From a virus, in IMG/VR virus record IMGVR_UViG_3300006916_000342, positions 1 to 25,450 of that record: a stretch of 25,450 bases of DNA. One strand, given 5' to 3'. The position numbers and the translations under genes are program-made. Shown piece by piece: positions 12,887 through 21,510 of the stretch. The notes under the pieces were generated by a model that saw nothing but the letters and a program-made list of their open reading frames with translations, ran no database searches and was not told the DNA's origin. Position 1 is the stretch's first letter. Each line of letters begins with the position of its first letter.

Positions 12887-14923
12887 CTAATCTAATAAAA
12901 ACTCTTGAGTTTCATTGCTTGCTGAGCCGCCAGATAATGCGCCTGCCGTTCTTCCTGATGACAAGGCTTTTTCCATTGTGAAGTAAGCTTTTTGCGCTTC
13001 TTTATATTGTGATTTACTAACCTTGCTTGATAGCTCAGTAAATAATCTGAGCTTTTCGCTTGGATCAGTTTCATAGAGTATTTTTGATATTTGCTCAGCA
13101 GTGTCATCACTTAAGCCATCGAACATCTTTCTAATGCCAGCTATCATGGTATTTTTAGGCATAGCGTTAACGCCGCCATTGGCGATTTGTGCCATTTCAG
13201 CGCCGCCGCCAGCTATTTCTAGTGCTGCTTGTTGTTTTCCTGCTGTCGGGCTACCGCCTAGTATCTCATTACGCATGTCAAATATGCGCTTTTCAGCCTT
13301 TAAAGACTTCTCTAGGTTCTTGAACTCTTCAGGGCTTAATATCTTGGATAGTCGCTCTCGTTGCGTCTTGCTGCCGAATATAGAGTTGTACGGATTTGAT
13401 CCATCAATCTTGGTGTTAATTTTATCTCTTAGCTGTTTTCCGACACCGATTTTAAAGGCTATTTTTTCCTCTTCTGTAGAGTTTTTCATAGCCTTAACTA
13501 TCTCTTCTGGATCAAGCTTCATAAACTGCTTGCCAGCTTCCATAGAGTTTGAAACTTTTAGATAATCACCGGCTTTTGTTCTTGCTGTGGCATAGCTTGG
13601 GCTTGCTTCGTCCATTGCATTTACGAGAGTTTCCTTGATGCCGATACGGTCTTTCGCAAAGCCTTTTTCACCTGCTCTCATAGCCTTACTAATGTCATCA
13701 TCAAGAACGCGCTTAGCATAATCAAGAACCTTGATAGATTCAGGGCCATGGTCTTTTAGTTTAGATGGATATTTCTTATAGGCTTTTTCAATAGCTTCTT
13801 GAATTTCAGGAACTTTGAATATCTCTGTATTTTGAACAGCATCATTATAAGCTTCATCGTAGTACTTACCAGCTCTTGCGCTTCCTGCTTCCATGATGTC
13901 ATCTACGGTCTTATAGTAGTTTTCAACGCCGCTAATGTTCTTAGCTATAGCAGCTTTCATGTTCTCAGGGGCTTCGGCTACCGCATCTTCAAAGTAATCT
14001 TGAGCAACGGCTTTTCCGCTTTTGTATTGCGCAGCACCTTGGCCTAACGTTCTGGCTCTTGATCCATAAGATTCTATTAAAGCCTGATCCCCATTAAGCC
14101 ATGATTGAAACACTTCATCATGTGTGTTCGGGAAGTCCTTTTTAATAGCTTTTCTGATTTTGTTTATTGCGCGGGCTTCGGCTGCTGGTGCATCCTTAAT
14201 TGTAAGCTGACTAGCTTCATCAGCTATATCTTGTAATGCTCTATCGGTTTTTACAGGGGTTTTGTTAAGTACATTCTTGGCGCGTGTTAGTAGGTTACTG
14301 TTTCTTAGAACATCCCCAACCACTTCGCCACCACGAGCAGCAACAGGGCCAAGGGCAAGACCACCAATTCCACTATACAATCCCGCTTCGAGTCTTTCTT
14401 CGACTGTTCCATCGCTCGCTCCGAATCCATATACACCCCCCGATACTCCACCAATTCCAGCGGCTGTTCTTTTGGGGTTTTGTCTTGCATATTTAGTAAC
14501 CTTTGCAACGGCTGAAGATGGAGCGGCTTTTGCAGCTAATTTGGTAGCACCAAATCCTGTCCTTACATCACCTGCTAAATCGCCAGCAAATGTCGCTATA
14601 GGGGCTATTTCTCTATCTTCACCAAACTGAGATTGAATGTTGTTTAAATTTTTAGCATAATCACCTGCAAAGTCAATCTTATCACCTGTTACTGCGCGGT
14701 AAGCACTTGTTCCTAATGTCGCTGGCACTGCTAGAATTTCATCTGCAAACGAGCCGCCCATCATAGGCTTAGTTAATGCAGCACGTCCATAAGCACCGAC
14801 TTCATCGAGCATAGTAGGGGCTTGCGCAGGGGGTTGGACCTCTTGCTGTGGTGTGTCCTCAATTATCTCGAAGTCTGTTTCGTATTCATCAATAACTTCG
14901 AAGTCTGTTTCATAATCAGTCAC
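12887..14923 (-). CDS. Large ejection (internal virion) protein, gp16-like by position
   Basis: This 678-residue protein is third of three ejection-type genes, where P22 has gene 16. The N-terminus carries the tandem repeat YETDFEVID / YETDFEIIE, followed by glycine- and alanine-rich hydrophobic stretches (GGVSGGVYGFGA, GLYSGIGGLALGPVAARGG) and then long charged helices (KAMRAGEKGFAKDRIGIKET). Such helical, amphipathic makeup is typical of proteins that leave the capsid with the DNA and build a channel through the envelope. It starts with GTG at 14923 within the end of the previous gene (eight-base overlap). The call rests on composition and gene order; the sequence itself is not recognisable to me. 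Confidence 0.62.
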   Translation of the reverse strand: MTDYETDFEVIDEYETDFEIIEDTPQQEVQPPAQAPTMLDEVGAYGRAALTKPMMGGSFADEILAVPATLGTSAYRAVTGDKIDFAGDYAKNLNNIQSQFGEDREIAPIATFAGDLAGDVRTGFGATKLAAKAAPSSAVAKVTKYARQNPKRTAAGIGGVSGGVYGFGASDGTVEERLEAGLYSGIGGLALGPVAARGGEVVGDVLRNSNLLTRAKNVLNKTPVKTDRALQDIADEASQLTIKDAPAAEARAINKIRKAIKKDFPNTHDEVFQSWLNGDQALIESYGSRARTLGQGAAQYKSGKAVAQDYFEDAVAEAPENMKAAIAKNISGVENYYKTVDDIMEAGSARAGKYYDEAYNDAVQNTEIFKVPEIQEAIEKAYKKYPSKLKDHGPESIKVLDYAKRVLDDDISKAMRAGEKGFAKDRIGIKETLVNAMDEASPSYATARTKAGDYLKVSNSMEAGKQFMKLDPEEIVKAMKNSTEEEKIAFKIGVGKQLRDKINTKIDGSNPYNSIFGSKTQRERLSKILSPEEFKNLEKSLKAEKRIFDMRNEILGGSPTAGKQQAALEIAGGGAEMAQIANGGVNAMPKNTMIAGIRKMFDGLSDDTAEQISKILYETDPSEKLRLFTELSSKVSKSQYKEAQKAYFTMEKALSSGRTAGALSGGSASNETQEFLLD

Positions 14924-16055
14924 TTATAAACCTACCATCTTTTATTGTACCAATTTTCCCTTGGTATCGAACCTTCTTTCCTTCCGCAGAAGGTGGAAAT
15001 TTTTTACCTTGCGCGGCTTTAGCTTTCGCGCCGTACTGCTTTTGGTATAATCCTGCCGATTGATTAATCATGCCCTTTTCAGCTTCTCTTCTTAGTTCAG
15101 CTTTTTGCTTTATTACCTCATCGCCATCACCCACCACTGGGAAATATTTTGCATACTCTTGCCTCATCTCATCGGCCCCAATTACCGCACCTGACTCTTT
15201 GCGGAGATTAGCTGATAGCCAATTTTGCGCTGCATTTAAGTACTGTTGCTGCTCTGGTGTCGCTTTGGCTCTGACTCCATACTCTCCTAAAGCCGCTCCA
15301 GTATCTCCAAGCGGCAAGGCCGTCAACATCCCAGACAAGCTTCCTGCTATGCCTGTTTGCCCCCTATCTGCCTTCGGGTCTTTACCCAACATGTTATCCA
15401 TTATTTGCCTACTCTTAACCATGCGGTTAGCAAAATTAGCGGCTTGGCTTTGCCCGTCGCTATAGCTGAGAGGATTTTCTTTTCTTCGCGCCTCTTGTAT
15501 CTGAGCGAACTCATCCTTTATCAACTCCTCTTTTACTAATTGCCTCTCCTTTGGATTCATACCGTCTGTGTTTATTGTTGCTGTTAAGCTATCAAACATT
15601 GAGGAGTCTATGGGCCTTGTCCCCATCTGATTTGATGGGTCATAAGTTCCGTGCATATTAAGAGTTTCTTGCTGTACTGGCACTAAAGAATCAAAATCAA
15701 AACTACCTTTTTTGCGTGATAACGAGCCGCGTATATCAGGTGCGCCCATCATATTTCCAGTGTTCGGATCCATTGTGGGTCGCAGTTTCGCTTGGTAAAC
15801 ATCAACAGCAGCCTCTTCTTGCGGCGATAAGGGTATCCCTTGAGCTAATTTCATCATTCCTGAATCTGCTAAAGCTTTCGGATCATTTGCTTTATCGGCT
15901 TGATCTGCAAGTATTCTTTGCTTCTTCAAGTCCATTAAATCTTCACGCTGCGCCATTTGTATGCCGCGCGTAATAGCATCGAAGAAGTTTTCCTGCTGTC
16001 TTTGCTTTAATTGAGCGCCCTGCATGAATGATGAGTTATCTAGTTGAAAGCCCAT
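14916..16055 (-). CDS. Ejection (internal virion) protein, gp20-like by position
   Basis: This 379-residue protein lies where P22 carries gene 20. It is helical and glutamine-rich at the start (FMQGAQLKQRQQENFFDAITRGIQMAQ), with little hydrophobic core, and has a QQYLNAAQNWLSANLRKESGAVIGADEM stretch (around residues 270-300) that I have seen in DNA-transfer proteins of P22-like phages. The C-terminus GKKVRYQGKIGTIKDGRF looks like a small beta domain. TAATG overlaps the preceding stop. Role in DNA entry is by analogy. Confidence 0.66.
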   Translation of the reverse strand: MGFQLDNSSFMQGAQLKQRQQENFFDAITRGIQMAQREDLMDLKKQRILADQADKANDPKALADSGMMKLAQGIPLSPQEEAAVDVYQAKLRPTMDPNTGNMMGAPDIRGSLSRKKGSFDFDSLVPVQQETLNMHGTYDPSNQMGTRPIDSSMFDSLTATINTDGMNPKERQLVKEELIKDEFAQIQEARRKENPLSYSDGQSQAANFANRMVKSRQIMDNMLGKDPKADRGQTGIAGSLSGMLTALPLGDTGAALGEYGVRAKATPEQQQYLNAAQNWLSANLRKESGAVIGADEMRQEYAKYFPVVGDGDEVIKQKAELRREAEKGMINQSAGLYQKQYGAKAKAAQGKKFPPSAEGKKVRYQGKIGTIKDGRFISD

Positions 16056-17149
16056 TATACCTCTCTCATTTCTATGCCGATCTGGTCGTAATCAACATGC
16101 TTAATGCCGCTTAGCTCCATAACGGCTTCAGGTTTTACTTTCTCAACTTCTTGCGCCATAACGCCGATATATTGCTTATCGCCGCCCTTATAGTTGAATT
16201 TGTAAGTATTGAAGCCGTTTTCCTTGCCGATATATTCAATATTCTCTTTCATACGAATATCAGACATGAAATAAGCTGTACCTAACTGCGCACCTGTGCT
16301 TAGCAGAGTATCAAACATGCTCGGCTGTGATGCGTTAGCATTCGCTGCTGATTGTACCGCGCTACCTACAGATCCTAATGTTTGGCTTGCAGCATTAGAA
16401 TAGTTATTTCCTACACCTGTAAGCTGCCCTGTGGCTGTTTGTCCGATACCTGCCATAGAGGCTAGGCGGTTAAACATATTAGTCTGGTCGTTGTTATAAC
16501 GGTTGTATGAATCCATGTATGTTTGGTCAGCCATGTTCGCGTTATATTCACTCAGGGCTTTAACAGTTGATGGGTCGTAATATTGGCCTCTTGCTGCTGC
16601 CGCGCGTTCTAAAGCTTTTTGGCCTTCATCAAGCCTGAATTGATAGCCGGGGTCGGCTTCAAACTGATCCATTCCGAATGTCTGCATGAGTGAGCCAAAA
16701 CCATCAGCACTTTGTTCTGCCTCCATTTCTGCTGCTATCGCTGCGTTTAGTCCGTCTAGGTCAACTTCTGAGTTAGTTACTGTCTCGTTTGTTGAAAATG
16801 GAGTATTGTATTGGCTTGTTGTTGCTGCGTTAGAAACATCACCTATATATCGTGGCTGGGTTGTTAGCTGGCCGTTTTCATCTATATAAAGATCCTGACC
16901 ACCCATACCGCCAGTTGTTGATGTTGTTTCTGTTGTGTATGAAGGAGCTAATTCGTTGTAAAGCTGTTCTCTTGATGAGCCTATGCCCATCATGTTACTC
17001 AACATCTCCAATCCACTAAGACCTGTATCATAGTAAGGCTGGATATACTGTTTGTTCTCGTTGTAAATATCTTCTTGGATGTCTAGTGCTCTATCTCCGT
17101 ACTGGATTGCTGCACTAGCATCAAAGCCGCCGCTGCTTTTACCGCCCAT
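16055..17149 (-). CDS. Ejection-type protein with S74-like intramolecular chaperone tail
   Basis: This 364-residue protein is in the position of P22 gene 7. Residues 1-290 include a helical N-terminus (YGDRALDIQEDIYNENKQYIQPYYDTG), a T/S-rich middle, DPGYQFRLDEGQKALERAAAARG at about 165-190, and a glycine/asparagine-rich stretch. From residue 296, SDIRMKENI begins a peptidase S74/intramolecular chaperone motif ending in YIGVMAQEVEKVKPEAV and HVDYDQIG. S296 and K301 match the serine-lysine pair that performs self-cleavage in endosialidase-type tail proteins. A ribosome site AAAGGATAG precedes the ATG. The chaperone part is clear. The ejection role is inferred from order and from the residue pattern before it. 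Confidence 0.72.
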   Translation of the reverse strand: MGGKSSGGFDASAAIQYGDRALDIQEDIYNENKQYIQPYYDTGLSGLEMLSNMMGIGSSREQLYNELAPSYTTETTSTTGGMGGQDLYIDENGQLTTQPRYIGDVSNAATTSQYNTPFSTNETVTNSEVDLDGLNAAIAAEMEAEQSADGFGSLMQTFGMDQFEADPGYQFRLDEGQKALERAAAARGQYYDPSTVKALSEYNANMADQTYMDSYNRYNNDQTNMFNRLASMAGIGQTATGQLTGVGNNYSNAASQTLGSVGSAVQSAANANASQPSMFDTLLSTGAQLGTAYFMSDIRMKENIEYIGKENGFNTYKFNYKGGDKQYIGVMAQEVEKVKPEAVMELSGIKHVDYDQIGIEMREV

Positions 17150-17152
17150 CTT

Positions 17153-17596
17153 CTATCCTTTATAAAAACCGATAAAGCCACGTATTTTAAAGCCCATCAT
17201 ACCGAATATCCGCGCATGTAAGGGAACTTTACCTTTAAATAGGTAGCTTAACCGTAATGTGAGTTTGTGTTTGTCGGCAACATTGCAAACCGCTTCCTTT
17301 AGGGTTTTAGTCGCCTTGTATGATCTGTGTTCTGGCAGGATATAAAACATATAATCTGCCAACATAGTTTCGTATGACCATGCCGCTTTAACTGTGCATA
17401 GCCCCCAAAAACCTATTATCTCGCCGTTCTTTTCAAGTAATACTTGCGGGGCTTGTGTGTAAGCCTTATTAACCCATTCATATAGTAAATCAGGGTCAAC
17501 GGTTTCGGGTATAATCTCTTTTAGTTCTTTGTAGCCATCCCAAGCCATTTTATAAACAGTAGGGAGGTCTTGTCTTGTGGCATATCTAGCTAACAT
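17153..17596 (-). CDS. GNAT-family acetyltransferase
   Basis: This 147-residue protein has the outline of a GNAT N-acetyltransferase: beta-alpha start RYATRQDLPTVYKMAWDGY, then LLEKNGEIIGFWGLC (about residues 58-72), the DYMFYILPEHRSYKATKTLKEAV acetyl-CoA region (86-108), and ARIFGMMGFKIRGFIGFYKG at the end. The R/Q-x-x-G-x-G loop is degenerate (HRSYKA), as in many phage copies. Similar small GNAT genes occur in the structural operons of podoviruses; the substrate is unknown. It overlaps the 61-residue gene by 11 bases and is four bases from the next gene, so it is expressed with virion genes. Confidence 0.7.
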   Translation of the reverse strand: MLARYATRQDLPTVYKMAWDGYKELKEIIPETVDPDLLYEWVNKAYTQAPQVLLEKNGEIIGFWGLCTVKAAWSYETMLADYMFYILPEHRSYKATKTLKEAVCNVADKHKLTLRLSYLFKGKVPLHARIFGMMGFKIRGFIGFYKG

Positions 17597-17771
17597 CTGT
17601 TATTTTGCCGTTTACCACTGTAACAGTGTCACCATCGGCATTATTAAACGATCCTGTAAAACCCTCTTTGCTTTCCTTCGTTACAGACCTGAACCATTTG
17701 ATCCAAGTATCTCTAAAGCGCCCATCTTCTTCTAAGGTCACATCTTGAATAGGTGGGTTTTTAAGCGCCAT
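17586..17771 (-). CDS. Small conserved phage protein in the tail region
   Basis: This 61-residue protein reads ALKNPPIQDVTLEEDG, then a tryptophan pair in TWIKWFRSVTK, then GFTGSFNNADGDTVTVVNGKITDV. The opening and the closing segment are typical of small proteins beside podovirus tail genes, where an N-terminal peptide and a beta hairpin may attach to the virion. It overlaps gp10 by 11 bases and the acetyltransferase by 11. It takes the place where P22 has the tail needle gene, but it has no long coiled coil. The function is unknown. Confidence 0.65.
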   Translation of the reverse strand: MALKNPPIQDVTLEEDGRFRDTWIKWFRSVTKESKEGFTGSFNNADGDTVTVVNGKITDVS

Positions 17772-19167
17772 TTAAATAAGCCTCATTTAATTGAAATGCT
17801 GTAGGTGCAGAGCCTTTTAAGTGGTAGACCCTATCTCTTGATTGCCCTAGTCTGCGCCATTCTACGCGCTTTCCGTACTCACCTAATTTACCAAGTGAAG
17901 TCCATAGCTCGTTAGACCATGTAAAGCCGCCATCGTCTGAATATCTCAGCATTATTTGAGGGTCTGATCCGTCTGCTTGGCCTAAACCTACATCACAGTC
18001 CAATTCGAGTTTAGAATGAGTAATAAGCTGTTTTTCCATGTCATAATGGGGCGTTATGCGCTCCCATATCATTTCCTCGCCGTAATCATCATAATTACCC
18101 AAGGAAAGCTCATAGATATTGCCGTTTTCACGATCTCCGATAAGGTTCTTGTTATCAAATACGAAGTGACACGAGCCTTTATGCTGCTCTCTTGCGTTTA
18201 TTGTCGCATTCTGAAAGCTGCGCTCATGCCATTGCTTTGTTGCGTGGTCGTAAACTAGAGTTGTATCCAGTCCCTTAACCTGTAAGCAGTAAAAAGCGTG
18301 TCCTTGTTGGTGATATGTCCATGCATAGGACTCATCCCTTTGTGTGGACTCTGCTATTCGCTTGTCTATAGCTTGTGTTGAGATTTTAGTAGCATTGTAG
18401 CCATTTGATCTCCAAACCACTCCACGCCCTTCCTCGTCAACGCCAAGCCATACTAAAGCGTTGTCTGTTCTTTTAACTGTAAAAGGGGCTTCGCAGCCTG
18501 TCGGTATAACCGAGCCGTCTATTCTTTCAAACGGAAAGGAAGCATTGCCGGTATTGTCAAAGACCTCAACTGATCTATTGCCAAAACCCCATAAATTACC
18601 TCTATCCGCAGCTAATCCGATTAGGTTATCAGGGTTTGATGACATTACTGCAAAGTCTAAAGCGTCCCATGTAAAGCCATCATTTAAAGATGATATATAA
18701 AACGCTGCTGAATTTGCCTTATTGACGATAAAATAACCATCCAGATAAACTACAACTGACGCGTTAGGAAAATCACCGTCAGTTATCTGAGCAAATGTAT
18801 CTGTACTCTGCGTGAATATCCAACCATCCATACCATCAACAATCATTACTTGATCGCCGTTCTCAGCAATGGATACTCTGCTTGTCGCTGTGTTGAGTGA
18901 ACCTAAGTTCGTACTTCCTGTAGCTGTAATCTCGTACAGATCAAAGCCTGATACCACAAAAGCGCGGCCTCTTGATGTTGATATGCACCCGCGTATCGGG
19001 CCGCTTCCTACAGTTCTATAAACCGAAGTGCCTGGGCATTTCTTTAACGCTACAATATCCTTTGAATTTTCATTCTCAGACACTAAAGGATATAAATTTA
19101 TGGTTCTTTGGACATCAAACTTGCGCGAGTCCATTTGATAAGACGGCCCGACTATAGGAATCTTCAT
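17761..19167 (-). CDS. P22 gp10-like packaged-DNA stabilisation protein
   Basis: This 468-residue protein is almost the same length as P22 gp10 (472). It opens with PIVGPSYQMDSRKFDVQRTINLYPL, then CPGTSVYRTVGSGPIRGCISTSRGRAFVVSG, and contains WDALDFAVMSSNPDNLIGLAADRGNLWGFGNRSVEVFD, all marks of the gp10 family. The protein adds to the portal through gp4 and closes the tail channel after packaging. The C-terminal half is beta-rich (QIMLRYSDDGGFTWSNE). It overlaps the gp4-like stop by four bases. I am confident in the family. Confidence 0.88.
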   Translation of the reverse strand: MKIPIVGPSYQMDSRKFDVQRTINLYPLVSENENSKDIVALKKCPGTSVYRTVGSGPIRGCISTSRGRAFVVSGFDLYEITATGSTNLGSLNTATSRVSIAENGDQVMIVDGMDGWIFTQSTDTFAQITDGDFPNASVVVYLDGYFIVNKANSAAFYISSLNDGFTWDALDFAVMSSNPDNLIGLAADRGNLWGFGNRSVEVFDNTGNASFPFERIDGSVIPTGCEAPFTVKRTDNALVWLGVDEEGRGVVWRSNGYNATKISTQAIDKRIAESTQRDESYAWTYHQQGHAFYCLQVKGLDTTLVYDHATKQWHERSFQNATINAREQHKGSCHFVFDNKNLIGDRENGNIYELSLGNYDDYGEEMIWERITPHYDMEKQLITHSKLELDCDVGLGQADGSDPQIMLRYSDDGGFTWSNELWTSLGKLGEYGKRVEWRRLGQSRDRVYHLKGSAPTAFQLNEAYLNGA

Positions 19168-19865
19168 CGAACCTGCCCTGTATTAATATCGTATGTACCG
19201 CTTCCTAAAAATGCGCTATCAACAGCTACCTTGTTATTATTGTTTTTCTTGTTCTGCCTGCTTACCGCTGCAAGGGAGTCTTTCGCTATGGTTTTTACAG
19301 TCTGAGAAGCTTCTTTTTCATAGTCAGGTGCTAGTCTTACAGCCAAGTTGTAAATAATCGCTGTTTCGTACTCTAGCGGCATTTCAAATGTTGTCGTTAA
19401 AGAGCTAAAGCTTGTTAGTGGTTTTTCTGTAAACATCGTCAATGTGGTATAGGAATATCCTACAGGCCAGATATAGATGTTTCCTGTTGGATAATTACCA
19501 TCGAAGTAAATCTTTTCAGGTGTGCCTGTTAGGTCTTTATCCGAAATACCCGCATATTCAACATTATCCATTAAGCTTAATGGCGTATCAAAGCCATTCT
19601 CACTTACATAAGCCGCTTTAATATCTCTTGGTAGTGTAGTGTTAAAAGTCTGCCCAGAGCCTATAGTATAGGAGGTAGCCCCAGACAGACTGAATGTTTC
19701 TTTAGTTTCGGTGAAGATTAACGCACCATCAGTTGACCACTGCGCAATCATTGCGTTCATTTCATCAAAGCCGTCATTGATCTCTTCATTGGTCAGGGTT
19801 GAGCCTTGGCCTAATACCGAGATTTTCTTATGTGCTTTTTGAACCAGATCACGCGCTGTTGTCAT
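19164..19865 (-). CDS. P22 gp4-like head-tail adaptor (tail accessory factor)
   Basis: This 233-residue protein has the features of the P22 gp4 family: the N-terminal helix RDLVQKAHKKISVLGQGSTLTNEEINDGFDEMNAMIAQWS (residues 5-45), followed by FSLSGATSYTIGSG, and LEYETAIIYNLAVRLAPDYEKEAS (about 163-186). It binds the portal ring and carries gp10. It is longer than P22 gp4 (166). It overlaps the preceding gene by one base (TAATG) and gp10 by four, so the adaptor and gp10 are co-translated, as the assembly order would suggest. Family assignment is strong. Confidence 0.85.
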   Translation of the reverse strand: MTTARDLVQKAHKKISVLGQGSTLTNEEINDGFDEMNAMIAQWSTDGALIFTETKETFSLSGATSYTIGSGQTFNTTLPRDIKAAYVSENGFDTPLSLMDNVEYAGISDKDLTGTPEKIYFDGNYPTGNIYIWPVGYSYTTLTMFTEKPLTSFSSLTTTFEMPLEYETAIIYNLAVRLAPDYEKEASQTVKTIAKDSLAAVSRQNKKNNNNKVAVDSAFLGSGTYDINTGQVR

Positions 19866-20191
19866 TAAGACAGTACCTTAGTCGGGTAGTTTGTAACTGA
19901 CTCAGGGCGAACCACTAGAAAGTCCATAGTTTCGCTTGCTGCATCAACTGGACTTGCTGTTGTATTAACAACCTGAATTGAGATTGAATCATCGCCAGTT
20001 ACACGAACAGAACCGAGGATAATACCCGCGTCTAGGTCAGATTTAATCACCTGAACAATATCGCCTGTCTTAACGCCTGTTAGTGTGGCTGTTTCTTCTT
20101 CCGAAGTGTTAGCGGCAACTGAGCCTAGATCAACTGTAGCCTGCATGACTGTGATTGATTTGACGTTACCTGCAATAATACCTGTGCTCAT
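19865..20191 (-). CDS. Small head decoration-like protein
   Basis: This 108-residue protein is rich in valine, threonine and alanine (TVMQATVDLGSVAANTSEEETATLTGVKTGDIVQVIKS, DSISIQVVNTTASPVDAASETMDFLVVR), the makeup of small beta-sandwich proteins found directly after the coat gene in podoviruses. Capsid decoration is a likely role, though I cannot assign a family by name. A hairpin terminator separates it from the coat gene and AAGGAG lies before the ATG. The strong terminator upstream implies that it is made at a lower level than coat. Confidence 0.62.
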   Translation of the reverse strand: MSTGIIAGNVKSITVMQATVDLGSVAANTSEEETATLTGVKTGDIVQVIKSDLDAGIILGSVRVTGDDSISIQVVNTTASPVDAASETMDFLVVRPESVTNYPTKVLS

Positions 20192-20213
20192 ATTTTAAGC
20201 TCCTTATATAAAG

Positions 20214-20250
20214 AAAAACCCCCGCTTACGCTTCCAACGTTTAGCGAGGG
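20214..20250 (-). terminator. Intrinsic terminator after the coat gene
   Basis: On the - strand CCCTCGCT (20250-20243) pairs with AGCGGGGG (20226-20219) with one G-T pair around a 16-base loop, followed by TTTTT (20218-20214). It starts 11 bases after the coat stop and probably sets coat mRNA apart from the tail genes, with partial read-through. Confidence 0.72.
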
Positions 20251-20260
20251 CTTATTAGAT

Positions 20261-21499
20261 TTACGCAGTGATACGTGTTGACCACTCAGGACGAACCGCA
20301 TCAAAACCATACAACACGTCATAACGTGTGGTGATCTTACGGTATGTCTGGTCGTAATCGCGAACGATATTGACTGTGATGCCGTCAACTGTTTCAGAAG
20401 CTACCAGATCAACACCTTTAGGCTGGTACAGTGGAACTGTAACCATCTTGAACGCTGATTTGTGCAGAGCTAAACTCTGGTTGTAAGTTGTGGATGCTGT
20501 AGCGCCACTTAATAGCGTAATTGTCTTGCCATCAGCAGGCAGTGCATCAACGTTCTTACGACCATCAGTAGCAGCCGCATATAGTGATGGAGAAATAGGA
20601 ACATCAGCTTCGCCACTTGTGAAAGTCGTATCAGCAGTTACTACGAACTTCTGTAACTGGCCGGTAGTCTCTTTCGTGATTGGGTGAACCATGTAAATAT
20701 CTTCAACTGTGAAGACTGTACCTTTTGTCCATGTGTTGCCTGAAGTAACGCCATCAATATGAATGATTGCATCACCCTCAGAGCCAGTACCATCAGTAAG
20801 TGGTGTACCACCTTGAGAACCTGTTGTAAGGCTACCGACTAGTTGAGTTTGAACCCAATCAAAGCCATCTGCACGTCCGATGTAACCATCACGGTATTGC
20901 TTGGCAATTTCCTCAGAAGACTGGAATAGACCTTTACGGGCGTCAACCGCTTCTGCACCGTTACGGCTGTTCATAAACAACATACGGTCATTCAGAGGAG
21001 CTAGGTTTTCATCAAGCAATGTCTTAGACTCTAAGATGTCTGAAACAGTGAATTGAGTGCTACCTGCTGTACCTGATAAATTGTATGTTTTGTCAGTTGC
21101 AATCTGGAAACAACGCGCTTCGATTTGGTGAGCTAGTGCATCCGCAGCAGGCATACCAAAACGCTTAAGTGCGTTCTTAACATCAACATCTGTCGCTAGT
21201 TCTAAAGAGTCAAATTCATCAGCAGTTGTTGCTGTCTTATCAAGCGTTAGGGCTGCTTTTTCTTCTTTAGAGTCTTTGTTTAGTGAAGAAATATCCAAGT
21301 TATCTTCTTGAACAATCTTACGAGCAGGGATAGATGTGTAGATCGTATCGCCTGATTTAAAGCCGTTTTTACCGTCAAACTCTGACTCATCTGCTTTATC
21401 TACAAATGAACAGAACTTTAGGTTATCACGTAGTCTTTCTGCAACACCCTTGGCAAATAACCCAGGGCCGTCTTTTACTGTATTAATTGTATTAGCCAT
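20261..21499 (-). CDS. P22-like major capsid (coat) protein
   Basis: This 412-residue protein matches the P22 coat protein family (P22 gp5, 430 residues), an HK97-fold shell protein. The opening ANTINTVKDGPGLFAKGVAERLRDNLKFCSFVDK, SGDTIYTSIPARKI, and the helical DELATDVDVKNALKRFGMPAADALAHQIEARCFQIATD-type stretch (about residues 100-140) are characteristic. The end, TVNIVRDYDQTYRKITTRYDVLYGFDAVRPEWSTRI, is also typical. An excellent ribosome site (AAGGAGATATTAA) precedes the ATG, fitting a very abundant protein. It follows the scaffold gene by 11 bases. I am confident in the call. Confidence 0.92.
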   Translation of the reverse strand: MANTINTVKDGPGLFAKGVAERLRDNLKFCSFVDKADESEFDGKNGFKSGDTIYTSIPARKIVQEDNLDISSLNKDSKEEKAALTLDKTATTADEFDSLELATDVDVKNALKRFGMPAADALAHQIEARCFQIATDKTYNLSGTAGSTQFTVSDILESKTLLDENLAPLNDRMLFMNSRNGAEAVDARKGLFQSSEEIAKQYRDGYIGRADGFDWVQTQLVGSLTTGSQGGTPLTDGTGSEGDAIIHIDGVTSGNTWTKGTVFTVEDIYMVHPITKETTGQLQKFVVTADTTFTSGEADVPISPSLYAAATDGRKNVDALPADGKTITLLSGATASTTYNQSLALHKSAFKMVTVPLYQPKGVDLVASETVDGITVNIVRDYDQTYRKITTRYDVLYGFDAVRPEWSTRITA

Positions 21500-21510
21500 T
21501 TAATATCTCC

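Noticed and set aside
14262-14630. Overlapping frames on both strands opposite or within the large ejection protein
   Set aside because: Their products are proline- or glutamine-rich with no family likeness, and the host gene has continuous coding signal through the region.
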